Positions 42,187 to 50,956 of a stretch of 64,000 bases of DNA are shown in pieces. Location: the NCBI RefSeq assembly GCF_002797755.1, contig NZ_PGFI01000011.1:186001-250000 (forward strand), read 5' to 3'. Source of the DNA: Brevirhabdus pacifica (GTDB lineage Bacteria; Pseudomonadota; Alphaproteobacteria; Rhodobacterales; Rhodobacteraceae). Each line of letters begins with the position of its first letter. The first letter of the stretch is position 1. The notes beneath the pieces are model-generated. The model had not been told where the DNA came from, ran no database searches, and was given only the letters and a program-made list of their open reading frames with translations. The translations under genes and the position numbers were made by a program.

Positions 42187-42507
42187 TTAGTCGTCGTCGT
42201 TCGCGGCGACGTCGGTCAGGTCGTCAAGGGCGACCGTCTCGTCATCGTCGTCGTCTTCAAGAACGTCATCGTCCAGATCGACATCATTGTCGTCGTCGTC
42301 GACCAGCAGATCGTCGTCCTCGGTTTCGGTTTCCTTGACCGTCTTCGGATCGGCCTTGTCCGCCAGCATCGTGCGGGACTTGCTGCCGGTATCGATCACG
42401 ACCACCTCACCCGTGTAGGGGCTGACGATCGGGTTCTTGTTGAGATCGTAGAATCGCTTGCCGGTCGTCGGGCAGACACGTTTGACGCCCCATTCCTCTT
42501 TGGGCAT
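42187..42507 (-). CDS. TIGR02300 FYDLN-acid protein
   Basis: 106 residues. The N-terminal third carries the family signature, VCPTTGKRFYDLNKNPIVSPYTGE (given in part as KRFYDLNKNP). The C-terminal half is almost only Asp and Glu (residues 61-106), a strongly acidic, probably disordered tail. The family is restricted to alphaproteobacteria and its function is unknown. The single Cys in VCPTTG could be part of a partial zinc-binding motif. Next to tRNA-Ala. Confidence 0.9.
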   Translation of the reverse strand: MPKEEWGVKRVCPTTGKRFYDLNKNPIVSPYTGEVVVIDTGSKSRTMLADKADPKTVKETETEDDDLLVDDDDNDVDLDDDVLEDDDDDETVALDDLTDVAANDDD

Positions 42508-42617
42508 GAAACACCCCCTTTTACGAGTTCGAGCTTTTTGAAGTCGGCGTCACCTGCCATAACCCTATGGCCGTGTCAAAGGCTTTCGCCGGACAAGTAT
42601 CAGGAGGCCGCAGCAGA

Positions 42618-43343
42618 ATGGGAGACACGATCGAACTGCCGGGCGACGGCGACGGCCTCGCGCCGGTCAGCGTCACCCTGCGCCGGTCGGGGCGCGCGCG
42701 GCGTCTTTCCCTTCGTGTCTCGCAGCTGGACGGGCGTGCCACCCTGTCGATGCCCACCCATGCGCCCCGCCGTGCGGCCGAGCGATTCGTGGCCGAAAAG
42801 GCCCAGTGGCTGCGCCGGATGATCGCCCAGAGTGCGCCGGCGCGGGACCTGGTTCCGGGCGCCGAGTTCCCGGTCGAGGGACGGCCGCACCGGCTGTTGC
42901 CCGGGTCCGGGGCACGGGTGCGTCTTGGCGACGGCGTGATCGAGATGCCGGCGAGTGGCGAAGAATTTACCGACAACGCGGGACCGGCACTGGCGGGCAA
43001 GCTGAAGGCGCTGGCGCGCGACCGGCTGGTCGCGGCCTCGGACCACCATGCGGGGGCGCTGGGCCGGGACTATGGCCGCATCACCCTTCGCGACACGCGC
43101 TCGCGCTGGGGGTCCTGTTCGTCCGAGGGGAACCTGATGTATTCCTGGCGGCTGATCCTCGCGCCCGCGCAGGTTTTGGATTATGTCGCCGCCCATGAGG
43201 TGGCGCATCTTGAGCAGATGAATCACTCGCCCGCCTTCTGGGCGGTGGTCGAGTCGCTTTGCCCGGGCTACCGGGAGCCGCGGGCCTGGCTGCGCCGTCA
43301 TGGCACCAGCCTGCACGCCTGGCGGTTCGAGTTGACGCCGTAA
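42618..43343 (+). CDS. YgjP-like M48-type metallopeptidase
   Basis: 241 residues from the ATG at 42618. The zinc site HEVAHLEQMNHSPAFW (HExxH at about 191-195, plus the later His) and DTRSRWGSCSSEGNLMYSWRL are the hallmark of the DUF45/YgjP (M48-like) family. There is no signal peptide or membrane helix, so it is cytoplasmic. The natural substrate of these proteins is poorly known. An AGGAGG site lies 10 bases upstream. It precedes a GntR regulator by 29 bases, possibly in one transcript. Confidence 0.9.
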   Translation: MGDTIELPGDGDGLAPVSVTLRRSGRARRLSLRVSQLDGRATLSMPTHAPRRAAERFVAEKAQWLRRMIAQSAPARDLVPGAEFPVEGRPHRLLPGSGARVRLGDGVIEMPASGEEFTDNAGPALAGKLKALARDRLVAASDHHAGALGRDYGRITLRDTRSRWGSCSSEGNLMYSWRLILAPAQVLDYVAAHEVAHLEQMNHSPAFWAVVESLCPGYREPRAWLRRHGTSLHAWRFELTP

Positions 43344-43372
43344 GCGCCCCGGCGCAGCATGGATGAATGTTG

Positions 43373-44017
43373 ATGCAGACACGCCAAAGCGATGCGACCC
43401 CGCCGATCCACGATCGGCTTTACCGCGCCTTGCGGCTTCAGATCATGCATGGCGAGATCGAGCCGGGCCGCGCCCTGACTCTGCGCGGTCTGGCGCGGGA
43501 TTTCGACGTGTCGATGACCCCCGCCCGCGAGGCGGTGCGCCGGCTGGTGGCCGAGGGGGCGCTGACGCTGTCGTCGTCGGGGCGGATCTCGACGCCCGAG
43601 CTGTCGAACGACCGGATCGAGGAGCTGGCCGCCCTGCGCGCCCTGATCGAGCCCGAGCTGGCCGCCCGTGCCCTGCCACGCGCCCACCTGGCCCTGATCG
43701 ACCGGATGCAGACGGTGCAGAGCGCCATTGCCGAGACCATCGTCAAGCAGGATGCCGTGGGCTACATCCGCACCAATCTGGAGTTTCACCGCAGCCTTTA
43801 TTTGCGCGCGCAGGCGCCGGCGATGCTGGCGATGGCCGAACAGGTCTGGCTGCAACTGGGGCCGACCATGCGCAAGCTTTACGGCCGTCTGCGCCGGGCC
43901 GAAGCGCCGCGCAATCACCGGCTGATATTGGCAACCCTGCGGGCGGGGGATGAACCCGGCCTGCGTCTGGCCGTGCGGGCCGATGTGACCCAGGGCCTGA
44001 AACTGCTGCGCAGCTGA
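43373..44017 (+). CDS. GntR family regulator with FCD domain
   Basis: 214 residues. GntR helix-turn-helix (about 10-70, LRGLARDFDVSMTPAREAV) followed by an FCD domain (about 80-205) that keeps Asp/His residues expected for metal-bound carboxylate sensing. In-frame ATGs at 43367 and 43373 are both possible; 43373 is used here. It follows the YgjP gene by 29 bases. No metabolic operon is adjacent, so its target and ligand are unknown. Confidence 0.88.
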   Translation: MQTRQSDATPPIHDRLYRALRLQIMHGEIEPGRALTLRGLARDFDVSMTPAREAVRRLVAEGALTLSSSGRISTPELSNDRIEELAALRALIEPELAARALPRAHLALIDRMQTVQSAIAETIVKQDAVGYIRTNLEFHRSLYLRAQAPAMLAMAEQVWLQLGPTMRKLYGRLRRAEAPRNHRLILATLRAGDEPGLRLAVRADVTQGLKLLRS

Positions 44018-44085
44018 GCCGCGGGCGTCTGCCGGCGGCAGTCAGCAGTCGGCGGGCAGCAGTCAGCGGGCAGGGCCGGGAAGGC

Positions 44086-44415
44086 TCAGCCCGCGTTTTT
44101 CACATGCTCGATATAGGCGCGCAGCTCCTCGGCCTCTTCGCGGGCGTCGCGCAACCCGTCCATGGCAGCCCGCAGTTCGGCTTCGGTCTGGGCCAACTGA
44201 TTGGTCAGCTCGCCTTCGCGCTGCTGCATGTAGGCGATGGCCTGATCGCGGGTTTCCTCGGCCTCGTGCAGCGACTTGGCCATCTGCTCAAGCTCGCTCA
44301 TGTCGGCCTGCGTGACCCGCGAAAGCCGGGTCATGATCCACGAGGCGAACCAGCCCAGGATGAATGAGGCGAACAGGATGATCGCGATGACGATGATGAA
44401 TTCGCTGCGGTTCAT
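44086..44415 (-). CDS. Membrane-anchored coiled-coil protein
   Basis: 109 residues. One N-terminal membrane helix (FIIVIAIILFASFILGWF) is followed by a continuous heptad-rich helix (about 40-105) of Glu, Ala, Gln and Arg. Its ATG overlaps the stop of the OmpA/BON gene (ATGA), so the two are coupled. The pair probably forms an inner-membrane to cell-wall linked structure. No known domain is present. Confidence 0.82.
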   Translation of the reverse strand: MNRSEFIIVIAIILFASFILGWFASWIMTRLSRVTQADMSELEQMAKSLHEAEETRDQAIAYMQQREGELTNQLAQTEAELRAAMDGLRDAREEAEELRAYIEHVKNAG

Positions 44416-46439
44416 CGGGCTTCTCCGTTGGTTGTCCCGGTCGCCCCGGTGGCGCTGGACGGGTCTTCGGCATCACTGTCGGCGGGGGCTGCCCCCTCGG
44501 TCGGTTCGTCCGCGCCCGGGCCGCCCTCTTCGCCGGCCCCGTCGGGGGCGGTCGCGGCGGCCTGCTTGTCGGCGGCCTCACCCTCGGCCTTGGCTTTCGC
44601 CTTGGCCCGATCGGTGGCGGCGGCCAGCAGGCGGAACTCGATCCGGCGGTTGGCCTCGCGGCCATCCTCGGTGTCGTTGTCGGCGATGGGGTCGCTCTCG
44701 CCATAGCCTTTGGCCGTCAAATTGCCGGTCAGCACCTGCCGCGCCATCAGGGCGTTCAGCACCGAGTCGGCCCGCGCCTGGCTGAGGTTCAGATTCATCT
44801 CCTCGCGGCCCTGGCTGTCGGTGTGACCGCCGATCTCGAAACGCACGTCGGTGCATTCGTCGAGGATGCGGGCAATGGCGTCCACCGTCGGCAGCGACTC
44901 GGGGTCGATCTCCAGCGAGCCGGGGGCGAAGGTGATCTTGCGCTTGGCAATCTCGGCCTGGATGCTGTCGGCGCATTCGCGCGGCGTCGGCAGGGCCGCC
45001 GAGGGGTCCAGCGCCTCGATGTAGCGCACGTCCAGCTCGTAGTTCTTGTCCTGCTTTCCCAGCCGCTCGGACAGGATCCGGGCCATCTGCTGGCGCGCGT
45101 CTGCACTGCCGGTCTCACCCTCGATACGGATGAGGTCGGGGCGGACCACGAGGGCGCCGGTCTCAAGCTCGGACATGGCGGCAAGCCCGGCCAGCACACG
45201 CACCGGCCAGCCGTCGGGCAGGGTGTCGTCAAGCCGAGTGGCGTTGTAGACCCGGTCGGCCCCGAACTTGGCCTGGGCGAAGGCGGTGACCGCATCCTGC
45301 ATCATCTCGTCGCGCAGGCGGCCGCGCATCTGCAAGGCACCCTCTTCGTCGCGGCGGGCGGTGAACTCGGGGATGACGGGGGCCTTGTCGCCCCCTTCCT
45401 CGGCCGGGGGATCGGGCAGGATCGCCTTGACCGAGAAGACCTCGGGCAGGTCGGCCTTCAGCTCGCCGACGACGCGGTCGAAATCCGCCTGCTCGACGGT
45501 CTCCAGCGCGACCAAGGTCACGTCGGCATCCGAGAAGGTGATGTTGCCGCCCTCAAGCTGGTCCAGCTTGGCGATCGCGGTCTCGACGGCGGCGGCCCAG
45601 TTGGGGCTGGGCACGCCCAGGCCGATGGTGCAGTCGATTTCGCCGGTGACGCCGGCCCGCGCAGCGGCTTCCAGGATGCGGTCGCGGGCTTCGGGCGTGT
45701 CGGCCGAGCAGGCGTCGAAGCGCGGGCCCTCGGCTTCCTTGACGAAACGCAGGGTGAAGGGGGTGATGACCGGGCGCGGCGCCGTCAGGTCGGTGGTGAC
45801 CAGCAGCCCCTCGGGCGCCAGCAGAGCCAGCTCTTCCTCCAGCCGCTGCTTTTCCTCGGCAGAGCCGGTGATGGCGGTGATCGCGACCATGTCCGCCGCG
45901 ACCGAAATTTTCGAACGGGGCAGCAGGCCCAGCGCCTCGATTGCGAAATCCAGTGCCTCGGGCCAGCCTTCGGGGACGGGATACTCGCCCTCGTCCAGCA
46001 TGTCAGCGACGCGGGCATTGCGCGTCAGCTCCTCGATGCGGTCGACGATGATGCGGCTTTCGCTTTCGGCCGGGATCAGGCCGATCAACGAGATGCCGCG
46101 ATCGTTGCGCAGGATCTCGATGGAGAACTTGGGCGGCGGCATGTTCGAGGTGTCGACCACCTCCATCGCGTCGATCACCCGCTCGGAATCGACGACGCTG
46201 CCGACGATCGACAGGGCCTCGAAACGGCGGGCCTCGTCGGGCGCGGTGCCGATCAGGCGGATGCGCAGCCCGTCGGCGGTGGCATCCACCCAGTCGATGC
46301 CGCGGAAGGCGATGACGCGGTCGACGGCGGCGAGGGTGCGTTCCTCGATCCACTGGACCGCAACGCGGGAGGTCACCACGCTGAGACCTGCCGCAACCAC
46401 GAAGATGAGAGCGATGATGATCTTTTGACCGAGACGCAT
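44412..46439 (-). CDS. OmpA-domain protein with BON-like repeats
   Basis: 675 residues. An N-terminal membrane anchor (IIIALIFVVAAGLSVVTS) precedes a long periplasmic part. BON-like units recur, each with an I-x-G-x-x-x-x-x-x-x-x-x-x-x-E pattern (RLIGTAPDEARRFEAL near residue 65 and ITGSAEEKQRLEEEL near 190). An OmpA peptidoglycan-binding domain follows (about 500-620, with IGGHTDSQG and ANRRIEFRLL). The last 60 residues are disordered Ala/Glu/Gly. It would tie the inner membrane to the cell wall, like ArfA-type porin-associated proteins. Coupled to the downstream coiled-coil protein by a 4-base overlap. Confidence 0.87.
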   Translation of the reverse strand: MRLGQKIIIALIFVVAAGLSVVTSRVAVQWIEERTLAAVDRVIAFRGIDWVDATADGLRIRLIGTAPDEARRFEALSIVGSVVDSERVIDAMEVVDTSNMPPPKFSIEILRNDRGISLIGLIPAESESRIIVDRIEELTRNARVADMLDEGEYPVPEGWPEALDFAIEALGLLPRSKISVAADMVAITAITGSAEEKQRLEEELALLAPEGLLVTTDLTAPRPVITPFTLRFVKEAEGPRFDACSADTPEARDRILEAAARAGVTGEIDCTIGLGVPSPNWAAAVETAIAKLDQLEGGNITFSDADVTLVALETVEQADFDRVVGELKADLPEVFSVKAILPDPPAEEGGDKAPVIPEFTARRDEEGALQMRGRLRDEMMQDAVTAFAQAKFGADRVYNATRLDDTLPDGWPVRVLAGLAAMSELETGALVVRPDLIRIEGETGSADARQQMARILSERLGKQDKNYELDVRYIEALDPSAALPTPRECADSIQAEIAKRKITFAPGSLEIDPESLPTVDAIARILDECTDVRFEIGGHTDSQGREEMNLNLSQARADSVLNALMARQVLTGNLTAKGYGESDPIADNDTEDGREANRRIEFRLLAAATDRAKAKAKAEGEAADKQAAATAPDGAGEEGGPGADEPTEGAAPADSDAEDPSSATGATGTTNGEAR

Positions 46440-46481
46440 GGTGCCGCCGTGGTTGGGAACGTGTGGCGCGTGTCTAGCCCG

Positions 46482-47507
46482 TCACCCGCCGGCGTTCAAT
46501 CGTATGAGGACCGCGACGGCGAGAAACAGCACGGGGATCAGCCCCGCGTTCCGGTTGGAACGGAACAGCCGCAGGCAGCAATCGGTGTCGTCGATGTTCA
46601 GCCGACCCAGTTGCCAGGCCAGGTGCCAACCGAACCCCCAGGCCCCGCCAAGCGCCAGCGCAAGGGCCAGCGGGTTGGCGCCGGGCCCCGCCGCGATCAT
46701 CACCGACAGCATCATCAGCACGACCGAGATCACCAGGAATCCGCGCAGCCACAGCGGCGTCCGCTCGGCGAAAAGGCGGGCCGTGGAATGGACCCCGATC
46801 AGCGCGTCGTCCTCCTTGTCCTGATGGGCGTAGATGGTGTCGTAGAACAGGGTCCAGGCGATTCCGGCCAAGTAAAGAAGGACCGCGGGCCAACCCAGGC
46901 TGCCGGTGTGGGCCGTCCAGGCCAGCAGCGCGCCCCAGTTGAAGGCCAGGCCCAGGAAGACCTGAGGCCACCAGGTGAAGCGCTTGGCAAAGGGGTAGAT
47001 CGCGACCAGTCCCAGAGACGCCACGCCCAGTCCCACCGCCGCCCAGTTGAAGGTCAGAAGGATCGCCAGACCGACCAGGCATTGCGCCGCCATCCACACC
47101 AGCGCGCCGCGCGTGCTGACCTGTCCCGACGGCAGCGGACGCGAGCGGGTGCGCGCGACCTTGTCGTCGATGTTGCGGTCGGTGATGTCGTTCCAGGTGC
47201 ATCCCGCACCCCGCATCACGATTGCGCCAACTCCGCAGGCCGCGAGGATCCAGAGGTCGTGGAATCCGAACCGCCCCGTCGAGAACGCGGCCAGCAGCAG
47301 CCCCCACCAGCAGGGCAGCAGCAACAGCCACGTCCCGATCGGCCGGTCCAGCCGGCTGAGCCGCAGGTAGGGGCGCCAGGCGGCGGGGGCCCGGGTGTCG
47401 ACCCAGTTCCGGCGCACCGCGTCGGCCACCTGCACGTCGGTGCCGGGGCCTGCCTGTCCGGGGCGGGAAGGGTGCCCGGCCTCTGGCGCTTCGGTTTGGT
47501 CGGTCAT
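46482..47507 (-). CDS. ubiA: 4-hydroxybenzoate polyprenyltransferase
   Basis: 341 residues with about eight membrane helices. The first Asp-rich motif is NDITDRNIDDKVARTRSRPL and the second YDTIYAHQDKEDD, both needed for magnesium and diphosphate binding. It attaches a polyprenyl tail to 4-hydroxybenzoate in ubiquinone synthesis. The first 40 residues are polar and not conserved. Divergent from rsmE across 12 bases. No other ubiquinone gene is in the window. Confidence 0.95.
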   Translation of the reverse strand: MTDQTEAPEAGHPSRPGQAGPGTDVQVADAVRRNWVDTRAPAAWRPYLRLSRLDRPIGTWLLLLPCWWGLLLAAFSTGRFGFHDLWILAACGVGAIVMRGAGCTWNDITDRNIDDKVARTRSRPLPSGQVSTRGALVWMAAQCLVGLAILLTFNWAAVGLGVASLGLVAIYPFAKRFTWWPQVFLGLAFNWGALLAWTAHTGSLGWPAVLLYLAGIAWTLFYDTIYAHQDKEDDALIGVHSTARLFAERTPLWLRGFLVISVVLMMLSVMIAAGPGANPLALALALGGAWGFGWHLAWQLGRLNIDDTDCCLRLFRSNRNAGLIPVLFLAVAVLIRLNAGG

Positions 47508-47519
47508 ATGGTCCGGTCC

Positions 47520-48317
47520 ATGAGTTCCAAGGTTCGCCTTTATGTAGATCACCCGCTCGGGGCGGGGCAAACGGTTCCTCTGGACCGGGACCAGGCGCAT
47601 TACCTCTTCGGGGTGATGCGGATGGGCGCCGGAGACGGGCTGAGCCTGTTCAACGGGCGCGACGGCGAATGGCACGCCGAGGTTGCCGAGGCCGGCAAGC
47701 GCGGCGGCAGCCTGCGCGCGGTCGCGCAGACCCGCCCCCTTGCCCTGCCGCCCGACCTCTGGCTGCTTTTCGCGCCGATCAAGAAGGCGCGCACCGATTT
47801 CATCGTCGAGAAGGCGGCCGAGATGGGGGCGCGACGGATCTGCCCGGTGCAGACCGATTTCACCAATTCGGACCGGATCCGGCAGGACCGGCTCCAGGCC
47901 CACGCGGTCGAGGCTGCCGAGCAATGCGGCGGCACTTTCGTCCCCTCGGTCGAAGGGCTGGAGAAGCTGGGCGCGCTGCTGGATCGCTGGCCGGCCGAGC
48001 GGCGTCTGATGTTCTGTGACGAGGCGCGGGTGGGCCAGGCCGTGCCCGACGTGGCCGGACCGTCCGGGGCGCAGGGCGGCGCGGGCGACGGGCCCTGGGC
48101 GATCCTGATCGGCCCCGAGGGCGGGTTCAGCCCGGCAGAGCGCGAGCGGCTGCATGCCCTTCCCCAGGCCAAGGTTGTCTCGCTCGGACCGCGCATTCTG
48201 CGGGCGGACACGGCGGCGGTCGCGGCGATGACCCTGTGGCAGCTTCGCCATGGCGATTGGCAGGCAGACGGAGAGCCTTCCGGCCAGGGGCCGACCGCGC
48301 CCGGGGGGCGGCCATGA
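47520..48317 (+). CDS. rsmE: 16S rRNA (uracil-1498-N3)-methyltransferase
   Basis: 265 residues, a SPOUT (alpha/beta-knot) methyltransferase. A PUA-like N-terminal domain (1-70) is followed by the knot, with the S-adenosylmethionine-binding motifs LIGPEGGFSPAE and SLGPRILRADTAA. It methylates U1498 in the ribosomal decoding region. The start at 47520 has an in-frame alternative at 47508. It overlaps the next gene by 4 bases. The ubiA start lies 12 bases away on the other strand. Confidence 0.94.
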   Translation: MSSKVRLYVDHPLGAGQTVPLDRDQAHYLFGVMRMGAGDGLSLFNGRDGEWHAEVAEAGKRGGSLRAVAQTRPLALPPDLWLLFAPIKKARTDFIVEKAAEMGARRICPVQTDFTNSDRIRQDRLQAHAVEAAEQCGGTFVPSVEGLEKLGALLDRWPAERRLMFCDEARVGQAVPDVAGPSGAQGGAGDGPWAILIGPEGGFSPAERERLHALPQAKVVSLGPRILRADTAAVAAMTLWQLRHGDWQADGEPSGQGPTAPGGRP

Positions 48318-48916
48318 ACCCCGTCCGCCCCGAACTGCGCCGCGCCATCCTGCACTGGCGGGAGGCGATCGCGGCGGCGGGCGTTGTCCTTGCCGGGATC
48401 TGGATGATCTCTCTGGGCGGGCTGCTCTTGCAGGGGCTGGGCCTTGCGGTGGTGGTGATCGGCTCGGCCTATCTGTGGGTGGCGGTGCGGCGGGGGCGCT
48501 TCCGCTCGGGCCGTGGCGGGCCGGGGGTGGTGCAGCTGGACGAGGGACAGATCCGCTATTTCGGGCCCTTCCACGGCGGCTCGGTCGCGCTGGTGGCGCT
48601 GCACTCGATCCGCCTGGTGACCGAGGCGGGGGGCCGCGCCCGCTGGCAGCTAATCGATGACGAGGGACGCTCGCTTCTGATCCCGGCTGATGCCGAAGGC
48701 TCGCGCCTTCTCTTCGATGCCTTCGCGGCGCTGGAGGGGATGGACGCGGCGCGGCTCGTCGCCCTCAGCCGCCAGACCGGGCCCGGCACGCGCGAGATTT
48801 GGCAGCGCCCCGAGGGGCGGCTCCGCCCCGGCACCGGAACGGGGAGTGTTACGGGTGGCGTTGCGGGGGGCGGGAACGCCGGGCGAAACGGTGGTCGCGT
48901 CACGCGTCTGCACTAG
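48314..48916 (+). CDS. Small membrane protein of unknown function
   Basis: 200 residues. Two close membrane helices near the N-terminus (about 20-55) are followed by a domain of about 90 residues with a beta-rich look (VVQLDEGQIRYFGPFHGG), probably cytoplasmic, and a Gly/Arg-rich tail of 30 residues. It is translationally coupled to rsmE (ATGA) and upstream of gshA, an order seen in other Rhodobacterales. No domain name or function can be assigned. Confidence 0.75.
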   Translation: MNPVRPELRRAILHWREAIAAAGVVLAGIWMISLGGLLLQGLGLAVVVIGSAYLWVAVRRGRFRSGRGGPGVVQLDEGQIRYFGPFHGGSVALVALHSIRLVTEAGGRARWQLIDDEGRSLLIPADAEGSRLLFDAFAALEGMDAARLVALSRQTGPGTREIWQRPEGRLRPGTGTGSVTGGVAGGGNAGRNGGRVTRLH

Positions 48917-49051
48917 GTCCACGGGGCGGATCGGTCGATGGTCCCCGACGGGCGCGGGCCTTGACACCCCCGCCACAACGTCGCACCCCTGTCGGCCTGA
49001 CGAAACCCACCGGTTGTCCTGACGGACAACGCCTCAGATCGGAGCCAAGCC

Positions 49052-50422
49052 ATGTCCATTCCCCAGTCCGGCGGCGGTCCGATCGAGCGGCACGAGCAGC
49101 TGGCCGAATACCTGGCCGAAGGCTGCAAGCCCCGCGACCAGTGGCGCATTGGCACCGAGCACGAGAAATTCGGCTACAACCGCGAAACGTTGCTGCCGCT
49201 GCCCTACGAGGGCGACTGCTCGGTCCGCGCCATCCTCGAGGGTCTGCGCGACCGCTTCGGCTGGGCCCCGGTCGAGGAGGGCGGCAAGATCATCGGCCTG
49301 CTCAAGGACGGGGCCAATGTCAGCCTGGAGCCGGGCGGCCAGCTGGAACTTTCGGGCGCCCCGCTGGAGACCATCCACGAGACCTGTGACGAGGTGAACG
49401 TTCACCTGCGCGAGGTCCAGAGCGTCGCCGACGACATCGGCGCGGGTTTCATCGGCCTGGGGGCCGCGCCCGAATGGACCCACGACCAGATGGAGATGAT
49501 GCCCAAGGGTCGCTACCGCCTGATGACCGATTACATGGACCGGGTCGGCAGCATGGGGAAGGTGATGATGTACCGCACCTGCACCGTGCAGGTGAACCTG
49601 GACTTCGAATCCGAGGCCGACATGGTCCGCAAGCTGCGCGTGGCGCTGGCCCTGCAGCCGGTTGCGACCGCACTTTTCGCGAACTCGCCCTTCTTCGAGG
49701 GCAAGCCCAACGGTCACAAATCCTGGCGTTCGCGGGTCTGGCGCGACCTTGATCCGGCGCGGACGGGCATGCTGCCCTTCGTCTTCGACGAGGGGTTCGG
49801 CTTCGAGGCCTGGGTGGACTATGCCCTCGATGTGCCGATGTATTTCGTCTACCGCGACGGCACGTACATCGACGCGCTGGGCCAGTCGTTCCGCGACTTC
49901 ATGAGGGGCGAGCTTCCGGCGCTGCCGGGCGAGACGCCCAGCCTGTCGGACTGGGCCGATCACCTGACGACCATCTTCCCCGAAGCGCGGCTGAAGAAAT
50001 TCATCGAGATGCGTGGCGCCGACGGCGGGCCCTGGCGCCGGCTTTGCGCGCTGCCGGCCTTCTGGGCGGGCCTGACCTATGACCAGGGGGCGCTGGACGC
50101 GGCCTGGGACCTGGTGCGGGGCTGGAGCGCGGAGCAGCGCGAGGCGCTGCGCGTCGCGGCCTCGGTCGACGGACTTCAGGCGGAGGCGGGCGGCATCCGC
50201 ATGCATGACCTGGCCCGCGAAGTGCTTGGCATCGCCGAGCAAGGGCTGAAATCCCGCGCCCGTCCCGGCGCCGGCGGCCTTGTCCCCGACGAGACCCATT
50301 TCCTGAATGCGCTGCGCGAAAGCGTCGAGTCGGGGACGGTCCCGGCCGACGAGCTTCTGGCGAAGTACCACGGCGAATGGGATGGCGACCTGAGCCGGAT
50401 CTACGCCGAATATTCCTACTGA
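49052..50422 (+). CDS. gshA: Glutamate-cysteine ligase, plant-like class
   Basis: 456 residues, matching the alphaproteobacterial/plant GCL class, not the E. coli type. Family features are GTEHEKFGYN near residue 34 (ATP and metal), MMYRTCTVQVNLDFES and the C-terminal YAEYSY. It makes gamma-glutamylcysteine, the first step of glutathione synthesis. It follows the rsmE pair by 135 bases, so may have its own promoter. It converges with the DUF805 gene (7-base gap). The disulfide Cys residues of plant enzymes are not all conserved. Confidence 0.93.
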   Translation: MSIPQSGGGPIERHEQLAEYLAEGCKPRDQWRIGTEHEKFGYNRETLLPLPYEGDCSVRAILEGLRDRFGWAPVEEGGKIIGLLKDGANVSLEPGGQLELSGAPLETIHETCDEVNVHLREVQSVADDIGAGFIGLGAAPEWTHDQMEMMPKGRYRLMTDYMDRVGSMGKVMMYRTCTVQVNLDFESEADMVRKLRVALALQPVATALFANSPFFEGKPNGHKSWRSRVWRDLDPARTGMLPFVFDEGFGFEAWVDYALDVPMYFVYRDGTYIDALGQSFRDFMRGELPALPGETPSLSDWADHLTTIFPEARLKKFIEMRGADGGPWRRLCALPAFWAGLTYDQGALDAAWDLVRGWSAEQREALRVAASVDGLQAEAGGIRMHDLAREVLGIAEQGLKSRARPGAGGLVPDETHFLNALRESVESGTVPADELLAKYHGEWDGDLSRIYAEYSY

Positions 50423-50429
50423 CCGCGCG

Positions 50430-50921
50430 TCAGGGCGCGTTGTCGCCCCGTCCCGCCCGGGGCACGGGCGGAATGCGCGTCCGGGCGACGGGCGTGCCCG
50501 CGTCGTCCGTCCAGTCCTCGTCCGCCCAGTCCTCGTCCGCGTAGGGGTCCGGCGCGCCGTGCCCCGGCGGCGGGCCGAAGCGGTTGCGCCCCGCGCTGCC
50601 CCTGATCAGGGCAAAGACCAGCAGCACCAGCATCCCCACCGCCGGCAGCAGCATCAGCAGCACCCACCAGCCGGTGCGGTCGATGTCATGGAGCCGGCGC
50701 ACCAGCAAGGAGATCGAGGGCAGGAGCAGCGCCAGCGACCAGAGGGCCGAAATCCAGCCACCTGAACTGGCGTGGCCCGAGACCGCCCCGTCGAGGACGG
50801 CCGCCGCCATCGTGCCCAGGAAGTAGAAGAGCTGGAACCACCAGAATTCCGCCCGCGAGGCGCGGCCCGAAAAGACGGCGTAGTTGCGCAGGCTGTGGCG
50901 GACTGAGGGGACAAAACCCAT
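50430..50921 (-). CDS. DUF805 membrane protein
   Basis: 163 residues. Three or four membrane helices in the first 110 residues carry the DUF805 features NYAVFSGRASRAEFWWF and RRLHDIDRTGWW. An acidic, Asp/Trp-rich tail of 50 residues (about 112-163) follows. Uncharacterised. It lies 35 bases after plsY in the same direction, at the end of the pyrB-pyrC'-plsY group. Confidence 0.88.
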   Translation of the reverse strand: MGFVPSVRHSLRNYAVFSGRASRAEFWWFQLFYFLGTMAAAVLDGAVSGHASSGGWISALWSLALLLPSISLLVRRLHDIDRTGWWVLLMLLPAVGMLVLLVFALIRGSAGRNRFGPPPGHGAPDPYADEDWADEDWTDDAGTPVARTRIPPVPRAGRGDNAP

Positions 50922-50956
50922 GGCTGGCCTTCCGGGGGTAGGGTGGGCGGCGACGC

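Noticed and set aside
44018-44085. Short GCAGTCAGC direct repeats after the GntR gene
   Set aside because: Only two imperfect copies occur in 68 bases; there is no spacer regularity as in CRISPR and it looks like simple-sequence drift.
44823-48317. Long rightward open frame of more than 1100 codons ending in rsmE
   Set aside because: Its first 900 codons lie antisense to the OmpA/BON and ubiA genes, are low-complexity and match no family; only the rsmE part from 47520 is real. High GC leaves stop codons rare on the opposite strand.
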